Positions 1 through 8,188 of a DNA stretch of 36,357 nt are shown here, in pieces (position 1 is the stretch's first letter; each line of letters starts with the position of its first letter). Source of the stretch: Hyphomicrobiales bacterium. Lineage in GTDB: Bacteria > Pseudomonadota > Alphaproteobacteria > Rhizobiales > Aestuariivirgaceae. Below the pieces are notes generated by a model. It worked only from the letters and a program-made list of their open reading frames with translations. It ran no database searches and was not told the origin of the DNA. Both the position numbers and the translations under genes were made by a program. The stretch lies in assembly GCA_026990765.1 (NCBI GenBank), contig JALXCV010000142.1:1-36357 (forward strand), read 5' to 3'.

Positions 1-149
1 CCATTGCGCTTTGAAGCTCTGACATTAGCTTCCAGTCTGATAATCCGGTCATAAAGCGAGTTCCACTCGCTTGTTGACTGGGCATGAAGCTGGGGACTGC
101 CTACAAGAAACAGACCAAGGACCATAAGTCCGGCTACCGGCTTGAACAT
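1..149 (-). CDS. cpoB: CpoB/YbgF-like Tol-Pal periplasmic protein, N-terminal fragment
   Basis: Only the first 49 codons are inside the window; the 3' end runs off the left edge. The translation starts MFKPVAGLMVLGLFLVG, a typical Sec signal peptide ending near HAQ. It continues with a hydrophilic helical stretch (LYDRIIRLEANV) of the kind that forms the N-terminal coiled coil of CpoB/YbgF. In the family this periplasmic protein couples the Tol complex to peptidoglycan synthesis during division. The ATG at 149 was chosen because GGAG lies 9 nt upstream; an in-frame ATG at 158 abuts that site and leaves no spacing. Position directly downstream of pal is the standard alphaproteobacterial order and is the main support. 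Identity rests on context, signal peptide and the short coiled-coil start. Confidence 0.7.
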   Translation of the reverse strand, partial: MFKPVAGLMVLGLFLVGSPQLHAQSTSEWNSLYDRIIRLEANVRASKRN

Positions 150-193
150 ATATGCCATCTCCGCTGAATATATAAATGTAGTCTGCACTGGTT

Positions 194-217
194 TTTGCAT
201 GTCGAAAATCATGCAAA
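194..217. repeat. Inverted repeat between pal and cpoB
   Basis: An 8-bp perfect inverted repeat, TTTGCATG (194-201) and CATGCAAA (210-217), is separated by 8 nt in the 137-bp gap between pal and the cpoB fragment. On the transcribed minus strand the second arm is followed by AAAACC, not a T run, so it does not look like an intrinsic terminator. It could be an operator, an mRNA processing hairpin, or chance. Confidence 0.35.
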
Positions 218-286
218 CTCATTTTAGCTGCAATTTATGGCAATCTCAAACCTTAAAATTGTGGCATCAGCACGGCGAGGGCTGAA

Positions 287-778
287 TTAACCGGGAACTG
301 CACCACCGGTAATCACGGTAACAGCGCGCCGGTTCTGGTTCCAGCAATTTTCAGCATCGCAAAGTGCTACCGGGCGTTCCTTGCCATAGGCTATGGTCGA
401 CATGCGCGATCCGGCTATGCCTTGCGCCAGCAGAAAGCGGTGGGTAGATGTGGCTCGCCGGGCTGACAGGGCAATATTATATTCACGTGTGCCGCGTTCA
501 TCCGCATGGCCTTCAATCTGGATTGTAACATTGGGATACTGGCGCAGCCATGCTGCCTGCTTGCGCAAAATATCCATGGCTTGTGGTGTCAGTGTTGACT
601 GATCAACAATAAAATGCACCCGGTCTCCCACATTAAGGATGAAATCACGTTCTGATCCCGGAGTTGCTGTTTGCTGCGGGTTTGCCACTTGCGGTTTATC
701 ATTTGACGAGCACCCAGCTATGGTCAGTGCTGCCAAAAAAGCTGCGGTCAGCTTCAGTCCGGTTCGTCTGTTCATCAT
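287..778 (-). CDS. pal: Peptidoglycan-associated outer-membrane lipoprotein Pal
   Basis: Pal is the outer-membrane lipoprotein that binds peptidoglycan and is pulled by TolB/TolA during constriction. A signal peptide (MMNRRTGLKLTAAFLAALTI) runs into the lipobox AGC, so the Cys would be lipidated. A short disordered linker follows, then an OmpA-like domain with the signature IEGHADERGTREYNIALSAR and the later GKERPVA; its Asp and Arg residues contact meso-diaminopimelate in the family. The frame stays open upstream to a TTG at 856 with ATGs at 841 and 793. Those starts add a charged stretch before the signal peptide or leave no room for a ribosome-binding site, so I placed the start at 778 (GGGA about 9 nt upstream); 775 is equally possible. 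It lies between tolB and cpoB. Confidence 0.95.
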   Translation of the reverse strand: MMNRRTGLKLTAAFLAALTIAGCSSNDKPQVANPQQTATPGSERDFILNVGDRVHFIVDQSTLTPQAMDILRKQAAWLRQYPNVTIQIEGHADERGTREYNIALSARRATSTHRFLLAQGIAGSRMSTIAYGKERPVALCDAENCWNQNRRAVTVITGGAVPG

Positions 779-920
779 TTTGTTAAGTCCCATCCTTTGA
801 AACCTTTTAAATTCGTTTGTTGAGGGGTTACAAACCCGCATATTGTGTTCATTCAAAGGCCATTAAGCCATGTGAGCCTTCAAGAATAAACCGCGTCCCC
901 CGGTTAAAATCTCAGGCAGT

Positions 921-2252
921 CTAATTCAACAATGGTGACCATGCCGGGTCGGATGCAAATCCGGGAGTCTTGATCTGGCGTTCATTATATCCGGTTATAT
1001 CAACTGAATACAGTTTTGGCCCACCATTGGCTCCGCGTGATTCACGGAAAAACATGACAACCCGACCATTAGGTGCCCATGTTGGTCCCTCATTGTGATA
1101 GCCGCTGGTTAATATTCTCTCACCAGAACCGTCAGGACGCATAACTCCTATGGAAAAACGTCCCTTTGACATCTTGGTAAAGGCAATAAGATCACCGCGC
1201 GGTGACCATACCGGGGTTGAATAACGCCCCTTGCCAAAAGAAATCCGGCGCGGATTGGAACCATTTGAACTCATCACATATATCTGCTGATGGCCTTCAC
1301 GGTCAGATTCAAATACAATATTTCTGCCATCAGGTGAAAATGAAGGAGCAGTATCAATTGCATTGGTATTGGTTAGCTGCCTGGTGCCGCGTGTCTGCAG
1401 ATCCAGCATGTAAATATTGGAATTTGCTCCATTTTGCAGACTCATGATAACCCGACGGCCAGATGGGCCAAACCGGGGTGAAAAGCTCATATTGGGGAAC
1501 ACCCCAACCGTTTCGCGCTGGCCGGTCTGCAGATTAAACAGATAAACCCTTGGCTTGCCACCGGCATAGGACATATAGGTGATTTCCTGACGTGTCGGTG
1601 AAAATCTGGGTGTCAGAACCAGTGAACGGCCATTGGTCAGATACCGAAGGTTAAACCCGTCCTGATCCATGATTGCCAGGCGCTTTATCCGTTTGTTCTT
1701 TGGCCCCTTTTCTGAAATAAACACAATTCTGGTATCAAAATAACCATCTTCACCGGTCAGTGCCTTGTAAATTGTATCTGAAATCAGGTGCCCGATACGG
1801 CGCCAGTTTTTGGGTGTAGTGACAAATTGCAGGCCGGTCATTTGCTGCTGGGCAAAAACATCCCACAAGCGAAACTCGGCGCGAACCCTCCCGTCAGGCT
1901 GCATGACAATCTGGCCGGTAACCAGAGCCTGTGCCTGAATGGTTCGCCAGTCACCAAATCTGGGTTGCTGGCTGAACGAGGAAAACTGCTCAATATAGGA
2001 ATTTTGTGGTAATGGCTGGAACAAGCCGGAGCTTAGCAGGTCATTGCCGATTATACCGGCAATATCATGGCCATATTTTATGGCACTTTCATTACTGCCC
2101 AGAAAATCAGGTATTGCTATTGGCAGCGGTTTTACCCGACCCTGGGTAACATCAATTTCCAGCAGTGCATTGGCTGGCTGGCTGAATGTTGCAAACACAA
2201 CCAGCAGAACAAGCAGTGGTGCAGCCAGATTTGAAAAATACCTTTTTATCAC
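921..2252 (-). CDS. tolB: Tol-Pal system periplasmic beta-propeller protein TolB
   Basis: TolB is a periplasmic protein linking Pal to the inner-membrane TolQRA motor. From a GTG start the product is 443 aa, the normal family length. It has a signal peptide ([19 protein letters not shown]...ANA), an N-terminal alpha/beta domain, and a C-terminal six-bladed propeller whose WD40-like repeats read as [29 protein letters not shown] and [12 protein letters not shown]. The GTG at 2252 has AAGGGGAG about 6 nt upstream. The frame continues in phase to an ATG at 2360, but that would put 36 charged residues in front of the signal peptide, so the GTG start is preferred. The upstream leader contains a bulged hairpin (2272-2299). 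Confidence 0.95.
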   Translation of the reverse strand: MIKRYFSNLAAPLLVLLVVFATFSQPANALLEIDVTQGRVKPLPIAIPDFLGSNESAIKYGHDIAGIIGNDLLSSGLFQPLPQNSYIEQFSSFSQQPRFGDWRTIQAQALVTGQIVMQPDGRVRAEFRLWDVFAQQQMTGLQFVTTPKNWRRIGHLISDTIYKALTGEDGYFDTRIVFISEKGPKNKRIKRLAIMDQDGFNLRYLTNGRSLVLTPRFSPTRQEITYMSYAGGKPRVYLFNLQTGQRETVGVFPNMSFSPRFGPSGRRVIMSLQNGANSNIYMLDLQTRGTRQLTNTNAIDTAPSFSPDGRNIVFESDREGHQQIYVMSSNGSNPRRISFGKGRYSTPVWSPRGDLIAFTKMSKGRFSIGVMRPDGSGERILTSGYHNEGPTWAPNGRVVMFFRESRGANGGPKLYSVDITGYNERQIKTPGFASDPAWSPLLN

Positions 2253-2271
2253 CCCGTAACTCCCCTTAAAT

Positions 2272-2299
2272 GTTTCCGGCTCCCACAATGCCTGGAAAC
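2272..2299 (-). other. Hairpin in the tolA-tolB leader
   Basis: GTTTCCGGC (2272-2280) pairs with GCC plus GGAAAC (2290-2292 and 2294-2299), giving a 9-bp stem with one bulged base (T2293) and a 9-nt loop. It sits just upstream of the tolB ribosome-binding site, between the tolA stop and the tolB GTG. It could protect or process the operon mRNA, or tune tolB translation. No T-tract follows, so it is not an obvious terminator. Confidence 0.35.
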
Positions 2300-2368
2300 G
2301 TATCTTCAAATATCTGATATTGTTGCATTTCATATTAAACATCTGTTTCAAACCTAACATGAAACATC

Positions 2369-3271
2369 CTAGTTCACAGCAAGCATTTTGCGCGGGTCAA
2401 AATTCACAATTGTATCACGCCAGGTTTCGTATTTTTCCGGCGGCATACGGTCATATGGCTGACAGCCAAGCACAGCCCGCACGGCACTGTCTGCAGCCAC
2501 CTGAAACAATGGATTTGCAGAGCTGTTTATCACACGTGGTGTTCCCAGAACAGTGCCATCAATATCCATCTCAAAGCGAACCTTGACAATCAATGTTGCA
2601 GCTTCGCGCACACCAACTGGCGGGTTCCAGCATTGCGATACTTTCTGGCGCAACCAGTCAGCTTCACTTGCCGATAGTCTGGCATCAGAACCGATAAGAC
2701 TGTCTATCTCGCCGGTTGCAGGAGTACCAGTTTCATCTGCTGGATCGGTGCGCTGCTTTGGCTCTTCATCAATCTTGTTGAGCAATGCGGTTAACTGATC
2801 CGGGTTGAATTTGTGCTTCTTCTTTTTCTTTTCTGCAAAACTCTTTGGCACTCTGGGTTTCCTGCGAGGAACAGGAACCGGTTTGTTTTCAGCCTTTTTG
2901 GGTTCAGGTTCCGGTTCGGTTTTTGGTTCCGGCTCCGGCAAAGGTTCGGTTTTCTTGATCAGTTCTTCCAGTGGCTTTGGATCAGGTGGGGCAGGTTCTG
3001 TCTTGACCGGCTCTGGTTCAGGTTCGGGCACAGGAACCGGTTCCGGCTTCACAACTTCTTCAACCTTGGGCGAGGCAACTTTTTCTTCAGGCACTGGCAG
3101 AGCATCTTTTTTGGTGGCCCGGCGCAGTGAGACATCTTCAATTTCAACAATATCAACACTTATCGGCGTCTGTTCTTTCACCGTAAATTCATCCGGGCTT
3201 GGCAACACCACGATTGCCGCCAGCAAAATAGCTGAATGAACCAGAAATGATATGATCAGGCTGAACCGCAT
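2369..3271 (-). CDS. tolA: Tol-Pal inner-membrane spanning protein TolA
   Basis: TolA transmits proton-motive energy from TolQR to TolB/Pal. The 300-aa product begins with one transmembrane helix (residues 3-23, with the conserved SxxxH pattern as SFLVHSAI). A Pro/Glu/Lys-rich extended domain (about 75-150) and a folded C-terminal domain (about 200-300) follow. Domain II is PEPEPEP-like, not the Lys/Ala helix of enterobacterial TolA; this is common in alphaproteobacteria. The C-terminal domain has two Cys (in SQCWNPP and LGCQPYD) that probably form a disulfide. The start lies 8 nt past the tolR stop, within the tolQRAB-pal operon. TonB is an alternative by sequence, but the neighbours settle it as TolA. 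Confidence 0.93.
   Translation of the reverse strand: MRFSLIISFLVHSAILLAAIVVLPSPDEFTVKEQTPISVDIVEIEDVSLRRATKKDALPVPEEKVASPKVEEVVKPEPVPVPEPEPEPVKTEPAPPDPKPLEELIKKTEPLPEPEPKTEPEPEPKKAENKPVPVPRRKPRVPKSFAEKKKKKHKFNPDQLTALLNKIDEEPKQRTDPADETGTPATGEIDSLIGSDARLSASEADWLRQKVSQCWNPPVGVREAATLIVKVRFEMDIDGTVLGTPRVINSSANPLFQVAADSAVRAVLGCQPYDRMPPEKYETWRDTIVNFDPRKMLAVN
2864..3049 (-). repeat. Pro-Glu low-complexity repeat inside tolA
   Basis: Codons for about residues 75-136 of TolA encode degenerate PEP/PVP units (for example [12 protein letters not shown]). The DNA is correspondingly repetitive, with many GGTTC/GGCTC units on the plus strand. The segment should form a stiff extended polyproline-like spacer across the periplasm and may vary in length between strains. 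Confidence 0.7.
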
Positions 3272-3279
3272 TGATCAGC

Positions 3280-3732
3280 CTATTTTATTTTGTCATCAGG
3301 GCTGGTTACCAGTCCTATACGCTTGAAACCTGCCTTGTTCAAAACACCCATCACTTTCATTACTGTGCCATAATCAATCGATTTGTCACCGCGAACAAAT
3401 ATCCGCTCTTCAAAACCGTTCTTGGCAATAGCAGTCAATTTCGGCGCCAGTGTGTCGAGGTCTATTTCGGTTTCCTGCAAATATATCGTTCCATCAGTCT
3501 TGATGGTAATCGCCAAAGGCTCATTATCACCCTGTAAAGGTTTGGCCTGGGTTTCAGGCAGTTCAATCGGAACTCCTGTTGTCAGCAAGGGGGCTGCCAC
3601 CATGAAAACAATCAGCAGCACCAGCATCACATCAACAAATGGTGTAACATTGATTTCACTCATCGGCACGAAAGAGGTTTTTCTGCGACGCCTGCTTCTG
3701 GCATCCTTGATGCCGCTGACACCTGCTCCCAT
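3280..3732 (-). CDS. tolR: Tol-Pal inner-membrane protein TolR
   Basis: TolR is the ExbD-family partner of TolQ in the proton-driven motor. It has a basic cytoplasmic start (RSRRRRK), then the family hallmark MSEINVTPFVDVMLVLLIVFMVAAPLL. Asp34, in the single transmembrane helix, is the proposed proton-carrying residue. A periplasmic domain follows (about 55-150) with the typical FVRGDKSIDYGTVMKVM stretch. It starts 2 nt after the tolQ stop, with its ribosome-binding site (GAGAGGA) inside the end of tolQ, so translation is probably coupled. Length (150 aa) is typical. Confidence 0.96.
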   Translation of the reverse strand: MGAGVSGIKDARSRRRRKTSFVPMSEINVTPFVDVMLVLLIVFMVAAPLLTTGVPIELPETQAKPLQGDNEPLAITIKTDGTIYLQETEIDLDTLAPKLTAIAKNGFEERIFVRGDKSIDYGTVMKVMGVLNKAGFKRIGLVTSPDDKIK

Positions 3733-3734
3733 TT

Positions 3735-4442
3735 TTACATCCTCTCATCAAGCTGGCGCGAGATTATAGCTGAAAATTCATCAGCAAAATTCTCCAGCCT
3801 GGCGCTGAGCTTGGCAGTATCAGAAGCAAATTTGTTAAAAAAGATAACCGCAGGAATAGCTGCCAAAAGACCAAGCGCCGTTGCAAACAGTGCCTCGGCA
3901 ATCCCTGGTGCCACCACAGCCAGATTGGTGCTTTTGGATACTGCAATGGCGCGGAATGAGGACATGATACCCCATACGGTTCCAAACAGGCCGATGAAGG
4001 GTGAAGAAGAACCCACAGTTGCCAGAAACAGCAGCCTGCTTTCAAGAACACTCATTTCACGCTGCAATTGCACATCCATGACTTTTTCGATGCGCTTTTC
4101 CATACCGTGAAACCCGGCTCGCATCGCGCTTTGCTGTGAGCGTTTCCATTCGCGCATGGCCGCCATGAACAGACTGGCCATGGCCTGGGTCTTTGCCGTG
4201 CCAAGGGTTAAATACAGATCGTCAAGTGACTGGCCGGACCAGAATTGCTTTTCAAATCTGTCAGTGGCCCGTTTTGCCCGGCCAATAGTGACAAATTTTT
4301 CAAACACAATTGCCCAGCACCCGATTGATGCCATGATCAGGCCAAGCATCACTATCTTGACGACAATATGCGCTTTCATGAACAGGGCCAGAATGGAGCC
4401 TCCATCCTGCCCGGCCATGGTTTGCGCGATTTCAACTTCCAT
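3735..4442 (-). CDS. tolQ: Tol-Pal proton channel protein TolQ
   Basis: TolQ is the MotA/TolQ/ExbB-family channel that drives TolA with TolR. The product is 235 aa with three predicted transmembrane segments: residues about 20-48, then two in the C-terminal half, which include VGSSSPFIGLFGTVWGIM and the conserved PGIAEALFATALGLLAAIPAVI stretch. ATG 4442 is preferred (AAGGGG 7-8 nt upstream; MEVEIAQTM). An in-phase start at 4520 would add 26 polar residues and lacks a good ribosome-binding site. A 151-bp gap separates it from ybgC upstream. Confidence 0.95.
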   Translation of the reverse strand: MEVEIAQTMAGQDGGSILALFMKAHIVVKIVMLGLIMASIGCWAIVFEKFVTIGRAKRATDRFEKQFWSGQSLDDLYLTLGTAKTQAMASLFMAAMREWKRSQQSAMRAGFHGMEKRIEKVMDVQLQREMSVLESRLLFLATVGSSSPFIGLFGTVWGIMSSFRAIAVSKSTNLAVVAPGIAEALFATALGLLAAIPAVIFFNKFASDTAKLSARLENFADEFSAIISRQLDERM

Positions 4443-4585
4443 TTGGCGCCCCTTTTGCGAAGGTTTCCCTGAGCCGGAAAACCAGAAATTCTTGTCAAAA
4501 CTGCGGCGAGCGGCCTTCATGCCCGGATATTTGCCGCATATTGTTTATCACACTGCCCGGTTTATGGTTAATGACAGGTTACGAT

Positions 4586-4604
4586 CTGCATCATTATGGT
4601 GCAG
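4586..4604. repeat. Imperfect palindrome over the ybgC stop codon
   Basis: CTGCATCAT (4586-4594) and ATGGTGCAG (4596-4604) form a near-perfect inverted repeat with one mismatch (a G-U pair if folded as RNA). It spans the ybgC stop codon, at the start of the 151-bp gap before tolQ. It could be a weak transcript 3' hairpin or a protein-binding site. No T-run follows on the minus strand. The remainder of the gap (to 4443) shows no clear promoter. Confidence 0.3.
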
Positions 4605-5049
4605 TAAATTTTGAAAAAGCCTTGAGCATGGAGGCGGAAAACCGCTTTGGCCTGCCGCTGGCATCTATCAGGGCAGCGGTAACATCTGCCTTGAACAGGC
4701 AGATATCATCAATCCATATGGACTGATCAATCTCCATACGCGCCCCGCGGGCTGTTTTCAATGAGGTTTTGACCACAACCACATCATCAATGCGTGCTGG
4801 TCTTAAAAAATCGCAATTCATTTTGCGTACTACAAAGCCACTGCTGCCATCTGTTTCGTGCCAGTGTAATTCATGATGGTGGATACCCAAAGCCCGCAAG
4901 AAGTCAGAACGCGCCCGCTCACAGAATTTCAGATAATTGGCATGATAAACAAAGCCGGAAAAATCAGTGTCTTCATAATATATGCGGATCGGCAGAATAT
5001 GGCAGTTCCCCGTGATTTTTCCGCCAAGTTCCGGCCAGTCATCATTCAT
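4594..5049 (-). CDS. ybgC: Tol-Pal associated acyl-CoA thioesterase YbgC
   Basis: A 151-aa hotdog-fold thioesterase. Residues about 22-50 carry the family signature YYEDTDFSGFVYHANYLKF, in which the Asp of the DTD motif is the catalytic residue of 4-hydroxybenzoyl-CoA-type thioesterases. ERARSDFLRALG follows, as in YbgC. Family members hydrolyse acyl-CoA or acyl-ACP at the membrane and are linked to phospholipid metabolism; their tie to Tol is mostly genetic. It is the first gene of the minus-strand tol cluster here, so the promoter upstream probably drives at least this gene. Confidence 0.92.
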   Translation of the reverse strand: MNDDWPELGGKITGNCHILPIRIYYEDTDFSGFVYHANYLKFCERARSDFLRALGIHHHELHWHETDGSSGFVVRKMNCDFLRPARIDDVVVVKTSLKTARGARMEIDQSIWIDDICLFKADVTAALIDASGRPKRFSASMLKAFSKFTAP

Positions 5050-5097
5050 GAAGTTATCTTTTTTGTGATCATTTGTTTTGCAGTATTGATGACAGGC

Positions 5098-5125
5098 AAT
5101 ATGGACAAGCTTGCAGGTTTTTCAA
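5098..5125 (-). promoter_or_regulatory. Candidate sigma-70 promoter for ybgC
   Basis: Read on the minus strand, TTGAAA (5120-5125) and CATATT (5098-5103) are 16 nt apart. The -35 matches the consensus at 5 of 6 positions and the -10 at 4 of 6. Transcription would start near 5091, giving a leader of about 40 nt to the ybgC ATG at 5049. Confidence 0.35.
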
Positions 5126-5191
5126 GTCACTTATTCTGCCCTATGGATCTTCTGTGACAGTTTTTGCTTGCATTCAATAATTAAACGGCTA

Positions 5192-5204
5192 CCTTACGTT
5201 AAGG
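5192..5204. promoter_or_regulatory. Short palindrome next to the ribosome-binding site of the His-rich gene
   Basis: CCTTACGTTAAGG consists of 5-bp arms around a 3-bp centre. It lies immediately upstream of the AAGGAGGG ribosome-binding site of the gene at 5222. It could be an operator half-site pair or a small hairpin affecting translation. The short arms make chance plausible. Confidence 0.25.
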
Positions 5205-5221
5205 AAAAAGGAGGGAAACTT

Positions 5222-5497
5222 ATGAAGAAACTTATCACAATAATGATGATGGCTGTCGGGTTATTCATCATCTCACCAACCATCCACACTCAAAAGGCTG
5301 AGGCAGGGATAAATATTTATCTGGGCGGTCCGTCTATACGCATTGGCAAACGTCGCAATTGTTTTTACCATCGCCATGGTGGTTATGGTCGCCACCGCCA
5401 TTGTGGCAGCAGCTACCACCGCCCGCGCGCCCGCCGGCATTGCCATGTGCGTTACAGAAATGGTCGTCGCTATCGCAGGTGCCACAGGCATCGCTAG
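5222..5497 (+). CDS. Small secreted His/Arg/Cys-rich protein
   Basis: I do not recognise this 91-aa protein. A strong ribosome-binding site (AAGGAGGG, about 6 nt upstream) sets the ATG. Residues 1-28 form a clear Sec signal peptide (MKKLITIMMMAVGLFIIS...AEA). The mature part starts GINIYLGGPSIRIGKRR and becomes extremely rich in His, Arg, Tyr and Cys, with 9 His and 4 Cys in the last 45 residues, for example CFYHRHGGYGRHRHC and CHRHR at the end. Exported, basic and rich in metal ligands, it could bind metal, a polyanion, or the cell surface; none of this is proven. It is the only plus-strand gene between ybgC and the acyltransferase pair. Confidence 0.75.
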   Translation: MKKLITIMMMAVGLFIISPTIHTQKAEAGINIYLGGPSIRIGKRRNCFYHRHGGYGRHRHCGSSYHRPRARRHCHVRYRNGRRYRRCHRHR

Positions 5498-5560
5498 AGG
5501 TATCTCCGGTAACAGCAGGGTATTTCCGGTTCTGCCGGATACGGAACTACCCTCATTGCC

Positions 5561-6754
5561 TTACCTCAATTTTGGCTTTTTACAGCCTATGCCTAAAAAG
5601 TCCGGTTCATTTTTGTTAACCATAGCAGCCGAATATGGGGTTGCCAGACCTTCCAGCTTCAACAGCCGGTTGATTTCATTATAATTTAGAACCCTGGCAA
5701 GCCGTTTGTCTGTTCTGGCCATATATTCAAGCATTCTGGCCGATACGACAGCACCTGGATGAAAACCGTCCATAAACTCGCAATCAGATGTTTGCAGGAA
5801 CTCGGCATCATGCAGATTAAAAACCTCAATACCGCGTTTTTTCAGTATTTCTGCTGCTCTGCCTATATAGTCATATTGCCCCGGCTTGCTCATGGCCCTG
5901 GAAATGGTTGGTGCAACCGGCGGGAACATTACTACTATCTTGATACCGGCAGCTTTGATTTTATCAATAAAATCTATCAGTAAATCAAGCTTTTCAAGGT
6001 CAGGCTCTTTGGCACGCTCAAAATGCTTGCGCTGTTTCTTGATTCGCGACAGCGTATTTCTGAACTGGTAATCATGCAGTTCTGTCCCGTCCACAACAGA
6101 CCATGGTGCATATATGCGATAACCATCAGCCCTGAAGCCGCTTTTATAAAATCTGGTTTTTACACCAAGATCGCAAGACGCCGGTTTCATCCCCCAACTG
6201 GAAGCTGAAATCAGTTCCGGCTGATTTAACACAGCTTCGATCAAAACCCGCAACATTGACGGGTCTGCAGGTGAAATCACATTCAGATGTTTCGCCTGCC
6301 CGGTGCGCAATCGGCGTTTGGGGTTCAGCAGCCAGAAATCAACACCAAGAATTATCATTTCAGGCTTTTTTACCGCCAGCATCCGCTCAAGCATTGCCGG
6401 TCCTTCGGCCAAATGGTTCATGGTCCGGCCCAGATTGGCAAATTTCCGGTTGAACATCTCAGATGCATATTGCAGCACCCTTGATGAACCCATTATCGTT
6501 ATTTCCGGTTTGATTTTCCGGTAAATAGCCAACTTGTATGCCGGATTATTATTGGCCGCAGTAGTGCCATATAAACACAAGTTTTCAGTGGAATGCTGAA
6601 TGCGTACTGCTTCGGTTTCGCTGATCAGATCCCCGGTGCCGATGAAATAGGCCCTGGCTGTAAAAAGGCAGATAGCAATAATGCCCAGCAGCGCCAGAAT
6701 GGAAAACACAAACAGTTTTGGCCGTGGCTTAAAACTGGAAGTATAAAAACTCAC
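5561..6754 (-). CDS. Membrane-anchored SGNH-like protein, partner of the MBOAT acyltransferase
   Basis: A 397-aa protein with one N-terminal transmembrane helix (residues 13-33), the rest predicted periplasmic. Two SGNH/GDSL-type landmarks are visible: MGSSRV at 88-93 (block I, nucleophile candidate Ser90 or Ser91) and DGFHPG at 329-334, with the Asp329/His332 pair expected of block V. Proteins of this kind (DltD, AlgJ/AlgX and relatives) complete acyl transfer to an exported polymer together with an MBOAT protein. The GTG at 6754 follows GGAGG by 5 nt and overlaps the upstream MBOAT gene by 26 bp, implying coupled translation. The target polymer is unknown; no glycan synthesis genes are nearby. 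Confidence 0.7.
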   Translation of the reverse strand: MSFYTSSFKPRPKLFVFSILALLGIIAICLFTARAYFIGTGDLISETEAVRIQHSTENLCLYGTTAANNNPAYKLAIYRKIKPEITIMGSSRVLQYASEMFNRKFANLGRTMNHLAEGPAMLERMLAVKKPEMIILGVDFWLLNPKRRLRTGQAKHLNVISPADPSMLRVLIEAVLNQPELISASSWGMKPASCDLGVKTRFYKSGFRADGYRIYAPWSVVDGTELHDYQFRNTLSRIKKQRKHFERAKEPDLEKLDLLIDFIDKIKAAGIKIVVMFPPVAPTISRAMSKPGQYDYIGRAAEILKKRGIEVFNLHDAEFLQTSDCEFMDGFHPGAVVSARMLEYMARTDKRLARVLNYNEINRLLKLEGLATPYSAAMVNKNEPDFLGIGCKKPKLR

Positions 6755-8177
6755 TGTCACCTCCAACTGTCAGAATAATTATAATCCACAAGGCCAGTAT
6801 GAATACCAGATGCACAAGATTGGGCACGAACCCTGCCTTGCCTTTAATACCCATATGGTAATTGGCTGCATTGGGTGCAAAAAACACAATCAGGAATGAA
6901 ATGATCAATAATGCGATTACATAGCCGGCCTTGTAGGAACCGGCGGCAAACAGGTTTTTGACTTCATTCTTTGTCATGTAAAGGTCGCCGGGATTGATCA
7001 GGCTTGAGATAATGTTCATCGCCCCGTCAACAGTTTCAGCCCGGAAAAATATCCAGCAGATCATAACGGATATGAATGTGATTGCTACTGCCACAACCCG
7101 CGGAATTCTAAACCAGGCAAATCTGGCATTTATCGACTGCCACAGATGGTGACCAAGCAGCAAAGCCCCATGCAGCCCGCCCCAGATAACATATGTCCAG
7201 CCCGCGCCATGCCACAAACCACCCAGCAGCATGGTGATCATCAGATTTAGATAACGCCGGGTCTTGCCCTTGCGGTTGCCGCCCAGCGGAATATACAGAT
7301 AATCTTTTAGGAACCGTGACAGTGTCATGTGCCAGCGCCGCCAGAAATCGGTAATGCTTTCAGCCTGATAAGGTGACATGAAATTTATCGGCAGGCTGAT
7401 ACCGATTAGCAGTCCCAGTCCGATAGCCATGTCGGAATAACCTGAAAAGTCAAAATAAAGCTGAAATGTATAGGACAGGGGGCCGAATATTGCTTCAGGG
7501 GTACTCAGTGCCGCCCCGGCATCGGCCTTGGCAAATACCACATTTGCAGTTGGTGCCAGATTATCGGCAATTATGGTTTTCTTGAACAAACCGATGGTAA
7601 ATATGCTCAAGGCTGTGGCCAGACGCGTTGCATCAAAGGCTTTCTTGCGTGTTGCAAATTGCGGCATCATCTCTGCATGATGCACGATTGGCCCAGCTAT
7701 CAGTTGCGGGAAAAACGTAACAAACACCGAATAATTCAGCAATGAAACCTTAGGAACCATGCCGCGATATGAATCAACCAGGAATGCTATTTGCTGGAAG
7801 GTGAAAAACGATATTGCCAGCGGCAGAACCAGATGCGGGTCAGCAATTTCCACTCCCGGCAGCAGGTTCAGATTGGCAACAGCAAATCCGGCATATTTAA
7901 AGAACCCGATCAGCGTCAGATTAAATCCGATACCTGCAATCAGCACCTGACGCCTGTATGATTTTGCCTGTGCCAGATATGATCCGATCACATAATTTAT
8001 CAGGATTGAGGCAACCAGCAATGGCACATATACCGGGTTCCACCAGCCATAAAACACCAAAGAAGCCAGTAACAGCCATGATAATCGCCAGCGTGCATCT
8101 GCTCGGTTGAGCAGAAAATACACAATTACGGTTATCGGGACGAACCCCAGTATGAATTGATACGAGTTAAAAAGCAT
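6729..8177 (-). CDS. AlgI/DltB-like MBOAT O-acyltransferase
   Basis: A 482-aa polytopic membrane protein of the MBOAT family. It has the AlgI-type signatures LPLAISFFTFQQIAFLVD (118-135), FPQLIAGPIVHH (156-167), FQLYFDFSGYSDMAIG, TDFWRRWHMTLSRFLKDYLYIPLGG (His283) and GGLWHGAGW with the invariant His323. In the family these proteins pass acetyl (or another acyl) groups from the cytoplasm across the membrane for O-acylation of exopolysaccharide, teichoic acid or similar. The downstream gene overlaps it and supplies the likely periplasmic SGNH partner. Whether the product is alginate-like or another polymer cannot be read here, so I avoid the name algI. Confidence 0.85.
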   Translation of the reverse strand: MLFNSYQFILGFVPITVIVYFLLNRADARWRLSWLLLASLVFYGWWNPVYVPLLVASILINYVIGSYLAQAKSYRRQVLIAGIGFNLTLIGFFKYAGFAVANLNLLPGVEIADPHLVLPLAISFFTFQQIAFLVDSYRGMVPKVSLLNYSVFVTFFPQLIAGPIVHHAEMMPQFATRKKAFDATRLATALSIFTIGLFKKTIIADNLAPTANVVFAKADAGAALSTPEAIFGPLSYTFQLYFDFSGYSDMAIGLGLLIGISLPINFMSPYQAESITDFWRRWHMTLSRFLKDYLYIPLGGNRKGKTRRYLNLMITMLLGGLWHGAGWTYVIWGGLHGALLLGHHLWQSINARFAWFRIPRVVAVAITFISVMICWIFFRAETVDGAMNIISSLINPGDLYMTKNEVKNLFAAGSYKAGYVIALLIISFLIVFFAPNAANYHMGIKGKAGFVPNLVHLVFILALWIIIILTVGGDSEFLYFQF

Positions 8178-8188
8178 ATATCAGGGCA

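Noticed and set aside
887-903. AACCG/CGGTT hairpin after tolB as a terminator
   Set aside because: The stem is only 5 bp, the following bases are not a T-run, and pal continues the same operon.
2805-3239. Gly/Ser-rich plus-strand frame opposite tolA
   Set aside because: Produced by the complement of the Pro-Glu repeat; the tolA frame is supported by its transmembrane helix, C-terminal domain and operon position.
5273-5491. Ala/Thr-rich minus-strand frame opposite the His-rich gene
   Set aside because: The plus-strand frame has a strong ribosome-binding site and signal peptide; the antisense one has neither and is low complexity.
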